Made by a program: the position numbers and the translations under genes. Of a DNA stretch of 64,000 nucleotides, positions 60,087 through 64,000 are shown piece after piece. The DNA is from Nonlabens sp. MB-3u-79 (GTDB lineage: Bacteria > Bacteroidota > Bacteroidia > Flavobacteriales > Flavobacteriaceae): positions 930,001-994,000 of the forward strand of contig NZ_CP025116.1 in NCBI RefSeq assembly GCF_002831625.1, read 5' to 3'. How positions within the stretch are numbered: position 1 is the stretch's first letter; every line of letters begins with the position of its first letter. Below the pieces are notes generated by a model. The model ran no database searches. It saw only the letters and a program-made list of their open reading frames with translations, and was not told the DNA's origin.

Positions 60087-60578
60087 TGTGATGCAAAGAT
60101 AGGGTTTCCGTTTGTGAGTCTGTTAGTCTTTGAGCTCTCGAGCCTTTTAATAAGTAAGCAGTAGGCAGGTTCGTTTTTGAGCTGTGCTCAAAACGGAAGT
60201 AGGCAGTATTTTTTGGATGGAATTTAAAACAGTTCTGCAAACCCATCTGTCCTGCGTACATCTTTACAAAGGGAAAAAAATCCAATCAAATACAGTGTAC
60301 AGTCACGGTATTCAGAGCCAGCAGGTATTAAATTCTTTGAAGATTAGAGGTTCTGTTCCCTAAATCTAAAAGATGCAGGAACTCAGCGTACTTTAGTTGA
60401 TCAAAATGTATATATAAAAACTAAGAAACCTTAGCCTTTAGGGCTAGGGAAAAGGTTTTGGTTTTATGCCCAAAACAGAAGTAGGCAGTAATTCTATTTA
60501 AAGAATTACTGCCTACTAAAATTTCAAACTTTTTTGAAATCAATCTGCTTACTGCCTACTGTCACTGTTTACTATAAC
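60087..60578. repeat. Intergenic region with repeated GTAGGCAGT words and a long hairpin
   Basis: Between rnpA and the M1 peptidase there is no gene, but GTAGGCAG(T) occurs at 60161, 60199 and 60481 and its complement at 60508 and 60551. Two of them form a perfect 15-base-arm hairpin (60481-60495 with 60502-60516). A decayed copy of the CCCAT-TGTCCTGCG-ACAT repeat seen near 2409-2444 lies at about 60240-60278. Confidence 0.65.
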
Positions 60579-62441
60579 CTATTCCTCTATTGGAAAAGTA
60601 TTATTATCCTTATTTACATCTGCCATCATTTCTTTAGGATCGATGGTTACACTTTTTACGTTGTTGAAGTTGACACCGTCAAGAGCCAACTCATAAGTAG
60701 GATATGCCCAAGCCCAGTCTGCAAGCTTAGTAATATTTCTAGTGATGTTCTTTTCTCCGCGCATTTCTTCCAGAGGGATGTAATACATTTTTGTACTACC
60801 ATCATTCATAGTAACTTCTATGTCTAGTGGCATAGGCATAAGGCCTTTTCGCGAAAGCGAAATTACTGCCTTACCATCCAGATTGCTCATATTTTCAATA
60901 GAATAATCGATCGTATTTGTGGTCATGGTCCAGTCTCTTAAATACCATTCCAAGTCAAAACCGCTCACACGCTCAGCCACTCTTTTAAAGTCATTAGGGT
61001 CTGGATGTTTGAATTTCCAGGTATTGAAATACTCTTTGATAATTAGGTCACGTATTTCATCTCCTACCACATAACCTAGTTGCGCCATAAAAACAGCTCC
61101 TTTAGAATAAGCACTGGTTCCATAAGCTCCATTGTATTCATAACGATCTGCATGGGTGGTTTGTGGTTGTTCTTTACCAGACATGGCAAGACTTATATAA
61201 CCTCTGTAAGAACCAGCATTAGGATTTTCTTTTCCTTCTTTGAAAACTTCGTTCATGGCTAGATTAGAAATATAGGTGGTAAAACCTTCATCCATCCACT
61301 CATCTTTAGACTCGTTAGTAGCCAGAATGTGGTTGAACCACGAGTGTGCAAATTCATGAGCGGTAACTCCAGCAAGACTGCCAAAACTGCGTTCTCCAGT
61401 TATCAAGGTACACATGGCATATTCCATACCACCATCACCACCTTGAACTACAGAGTATTGTTTGTAAGGGTAATTTCCTACATGATTATTATAGTACTTT
61501 AAGAACTCATTAGTTACCGGTTGTAATTGTTTCCAGTTTTCTTTGATCGCATCGTTATCCTTGTAGAAGAAGTGAAGGTCCACTCCCTTTGCTCCTTTGT
61601 AGATGTCGTGGATAAAATCTTTGTCTGCGCCAAATGCAAAATCATGAACTTGAGGGGCTTTAAAATGCCATTTTAATTTTCCGTCCGTACTTTTTGCAGG
61701 GCCAGAATTTGCTTTGTCATAACCATGACCTATTTCTTTAGGATTTTGAAGGTAACCAGTTCCACCGATCGTATACTCTTTATCAATAGTTACTTCCACA
61801 TCAAAATCTCCCCAAACACCGTGAAATTCACGTGCGATATACGGACTTGTGTTCCAACCGTATTTATCAAACTCAGCCATTTTAGGGTACCATTGCGTCA
61901 TAGAAAGAGCAACTCCTTCGGCATTATTACGTCCACTTCTTCTTATTTGTACAGGAACCTGACCGTTAAAATCCAGTTCTAGAGTAGTAGACTGTCCTGG
62001 TGCGATTGCTTTTGCAAGCTTTACTACGAGTACAGTTCCTTCTTCTTCTGCTATTACTGCTTCACCGTCTTGCTTCATACTGCTCACGTGCAAATACCCT
62101 ATTTCATTAGGCTTTAAAGCAACAATACGAGAACCTACGCGTCTATCAGGATCTGCAATAGTACGGGAACGCACATCCATTTCGCTACCGGGTTGGAAGG
62201 CGTTAAAGAATAGGTGGTAGTATACTCGATCTATGGTTTCTGGTGAATTGTTCGTGTACACCAGTTTTTGTTGACCGGTGTATTGGTAACGATCTACATC
62301 TATATTCACATCCATATCATAGTTGACATGTTGTTGCCAGTATGTACCAGAATCAGATGATGGGTTAGCCACTACATTTTTAGAAGAGTTACAACTAGCT
62401 AATGCAACTGCAACTGTAAGAATAAAAGCAATTTTTTTCAT
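60579..62441 (-). CDS. M1-family zinc metallopeptidase lipoprotein
   Basis: A 620-residue gluzincin aminopeptidase-like protein. Lipobox LASC (Cys17) predicts an exported lipoprotein. The domain order is typical of M1: N-terminal beta domain, then GGDGGMEYAM (GxMEN-like substrate loop, about 336-343), then VTAHEFAHSWFNH (HExxH, about 362-366) with the third ligand Glu385 in WMDEGFTTY. It probably degrades peptides at the cell surface or in the periplasm. A diverged palindrome lies at 60844-60857 (read SLSRKG). Confidence 0.93.
   Translation of the reverse strand: MKKIAFILTVAVALASCNSSKNVVANPSSDSGTYWQQHVNYDMDVNIDVDRYQYTGQQKLVYTNNSPETIDRVYYHLFFNAFQPGSEMDVRSRTIADPDRRVGSRIVALKPNEIGYLHVSSMKQDGEAVIAEEEGTVLVVKLAKAIAPGQSTTLELDFNGQVPVQIRRSGRNNAEGVALSMTQWYPKMAEFDKYGWNTSPYIAREFHGVWGDFDVEVTIDKEYTIGGTGYLQNPKEIGHGYDKANSGPAKSTDGKLKWHFKAPQVHDFAFGADKDFIHDIYKGAKGVDLHFFYKDNDAIKENWKQLQPVTNEFLKYYNNHVGNYPYKQYSVVQGGDGGMEYAMCTLITGERSFGSLAGVTAHEFAHSWFNHILATNESKDEWMDEGFTTYISNLAMNEVFKEGKENPNAGSYRGYISLAMSGKEQPQTTHADRYEYNGAYGTSAYSKGAVFMAQLGYVVGDEIRDLIIKEYFNTWKFKHPDPNDFKRVAERVSGFDLEWYLRDWTMTTNTIDYSIENMSNLDGKAVISLSRKGLMPMPLDIEVTMNDGSTKMYYIPLEEMRGEKNITRNITKLADWAWAYPTYELALDGVNFNNVKSVTIDPKEMMADVNKDNNTFPIEE
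60844..60857. repeat. Iterated palindrome, diverged half
   Basis: The core TTTTCGCGAAAGC keeps the right half and centre of the consensus but the left arm is changed; read LSRK in the M1 gene. It could be a decayed or chance copy. Confidence 0.5.
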
Positions 62442-62712
62442 AAGATATTTTTGTTGCTGCTAAGATAAGGATTTACCAATTTTCAATGATGAAGAAAATC
62501 TTATCTATTTGAAATCTAAGCTCCATTAGAAACCTGCATACTGCTTGTTGTTGATTTAAGAAGGTGTTTTGAATTTTTGATAACGACATCAGGTTGCTAT
62601 TTTCAAATTTGACTTCCATTCTACAATCCATCCTCCAAATGATACAACTCGGTCATTCTAAATTTTAAAAAGCTTTTTTCAGTCCCATCATTGCATCATC
62701 AAACCGATTATT

Positions 62713-64000
62713 ATGAAAACGCTTTTTACAATTCTCTGTCTTTTTATTAGTTCGATCACAATGGCACAATCTACTGTGTCAGGAGTGATTCTCAATGATA
62801 AAAATGAACCAGTGATGGGTGTGAATGTCTATTTGGAAGGAACTTATGACGGTACAATTACAGACCTTGACGGGAAGTTCTCTTTTACCACACAAGAAAC
62901 TTCGTACGCAACTTTGATCGCCAGCTATATAGGTTATGAAGAATACAAGCTAGAAGCTCTTGTAATAGATATGGTTGGATTAAAGTTAAGCTTGCGCGAA
63001 AGCTTGAACGCATTAAATACCGTAGTCCTGAGTGCAGGGAGTTTTAGTGCAGGAGATAGTTCTAAAGCAAGTGTTTTAAAGCCCTTAGATATTGTGACTA
63101 CAGCTGGGGCAGTAGGAGATTTTGTTGGTGCATTACAAACCCTTCCAGGAACATCTTCCAACGCAGATGATGGGCGTTTGTTTGTGCGTGGTGGAAGTGC
63201 AGAAGAAACTCAAATTTTTATCGATGGAAGTCGTGTTTTTAGACCATTTGCTCCCACAACTGGTAACATCCCAACGAGAGGAAGATTTTCACCATTCCTG
63301 TTTGACGGTATTACATTTTCTACCGGTGGCTACAGTGCCGAATATGGAGATGCACTTTCTAGTGTGTTGCTCTTAAATACGAACGACTTCCCCAAAGAAG
63401 AAAAAACAGAATTGGGAATCATGACCGTAGGAGGGAATTTTGGAAAGACAAAAATATGGGGTAAAAACAGTCTAAGCCTGAATGCACAATACATCAACCT
63501 AGCCCCATACAATGAGTTGATTCCACAAAACAACCAATTTGAAAAGCCTTTTCAAAGCATCAATGGAGAAGCGGTTTACAGACATGAGTTTGACAAAGGG
63601 CTTTTTAAGGCTTACAGTGCCTATTCTTATAGTGATTTTGCTATTATCCAAGAAGATATAGACATAGAAGAAGGATTTTATTTTGGTTTGAGAAATAGAA
63701 ATTATTACGGCAACCTTAATTACTACGGTTCTTTATCAGAAAGTTGGAATATAGAAACAGGTCTAAGTCTTGCCCACGACACTAACGATTTAAATATTGC
63801 AACGACCAAAATCGACGCTGTAGAAAACGCCTTGCATGCCAAATTTAAACTTCAAAAACGTTATAACAATTACTTTAAACTCCATATGGGCGTAGAGCAG
63901 TTCCTTATCAACTACAAGGAAGAGGTGCTATTAGAAAATGACACTTTTAACAGCGGTATTGAACATGGAATTACGGGCACTTTTACAGAAGCTGAGGTTT
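62713..64000 (+). CDS. TonB-dependent receptor with carboxypeptidase-like N-domain (partial)
   Basis: The frame from ATG 62713 is open to the window edge (429 codons shown). Signal peptide MKTLFTILCLFISSITMAQ; a CarboxypepD_reg-like domain (VSGVILNDKNEPVMGVNVY, GTITDLDGKFSF); then the plug, VGDFVGALQTLPG, LFVRGGSAEETQIFIDGS and ATGGYSAEYGD-like TGGYSAEYGDALSS; and the first barrel strands. It would import a nutrient across the outer membrane using TonB energy. No SusD partner is visible; the gene continues beyond the window. A diverged palindrome (GCTTGCGCGAAAGC) lies at 62990-63003. Confidence 0.92.
   Translation, partial: MKTLFTILCLFISSITMAQSTVSGVILNDKNEPVMGVNVYLEGTYDGTITDLDGKFSFTTQETSYATLIASYIGYEEYKLEALVIDMVGLKLSLRESLNALNTVVLSAGSFSAGDSSKASVLKPLDIVTTAGAVGDFVGALQTLPGTSSNADDGRLFVRGGSAEETQIFIDGSRVFRPFAPTTGNIPTRGRFSPFLFDGITFSTGGYSAEYGDALSSVLLLNTNDFPKEEKTELGIMTVGGNFGKTKIWGKNSLSLNAQYINLAPYNELIPQNNQFEKPFQSINGEAVYRHEFDKGLFKAYSAYSYSDFAIIQEDIDIEEGFYFGLRNRNYYGNLNYYGSLSESWNIETGLSLAHDTNDLNIATTKIDAVENALHAKFKLQKRYNNYFKLHMGVEQFLINYKEEVLLENDTFNSGIEHGITGTFTEAEV
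62990..63003. repeat. Iterated palindrome, one-base variant in the TonB receptor gene
   Basis: GCTTGCGCGAAAGC, one change from the consensus, read SLRES in the plus-strand receptor gene. Confidence 0.6.

Overview
The window looks like chromosomal DNA from a marine member of the Flavobacteriaceae (phylum Bacteroidota). The evidence is the set of lineage-typical families (DUF4175, DUF4837, DUF6428, DUF6327, a GH3-family protein, LysM lytic transglycosylase, SusC/RagA-style TonB receptor), TAnnTTTG promoter -7 elements without clear Shine-Dalgarno sites, and AT-rich DNA. A genus close to Nonlabens or Dokdonia is my inference, not something proven here. No insertion sequence, prophage, CRISPR array or rRNA gene was seen.

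Layout. 1-1230: small membrane proteins and a duplicated gene tail. 1231-2328: dprA. 2455-18447: an exopolysaccharide / O-antigen-like locus, almost all on the minus strand, with a chain-length (Wzz-like) protein, dTDP-rhamnose enzymes RfbC/RfbD, GDP-fucose enzymes Gmd/Fcl separated by about 1.1 kb of repeats, a flippase, a kinase-like/methyltransferase fusion, polymerase- and ligase-type membrane proteins, two glycosyltransferases, an acetyltransferase and two SGNH esterase-like lipoproteins. 18.5-30.6 kb: housekeeping and envelope genes (phosphorylase-like DUF6909 protein, lipid kinase, GH3, M23 peptidase, tatA, DUF4837, MltD-like, pgk, holB) with a decayed gene and a 7-bp satellite between them. 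30.7-49.1 kb: methyltransferase, mnmG, ybeY, DUF4175, gltX, SPFH protein, a YtxH/holin-like/DUF6327 stress cluster, glnS, folB, tRNA-Cys, LysE, DUF2807, rnr. 49.4-50.25 kb: a gene-free AT-rich segment that I propose as the replication origin. 50.25-64 kb: rpiB, small genes, a GNAT enzyme, Sua5, an arsenic operon (arsR, DUF6428, arsC-like phosphatase, acr3), OmpA, an S41 protease, rnpA, an M1 peptidase and the start of a TonB-dependent receptor.

Three chromosome-scale signals stand out. (1) Twelve exact copies of the palindrome GCTTTCGCGAAAGC, all inside genes and mostly read as Ala-Phe-Ala-Lys-Ala. (2) Two ParB-type parS sites, one a perfect 16-mer and one with a single mismatch, flanking mnmG. 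(3) The 49.4-50.25 kb gap with DnaA-box-like sites, TTGTTRACAA repeats and an AT-rich palindrome. Signals 2 and 3, together with nearby rnpA and mnmG and a change in strand composition, suggest that the window spans oriC and its segregation centre.
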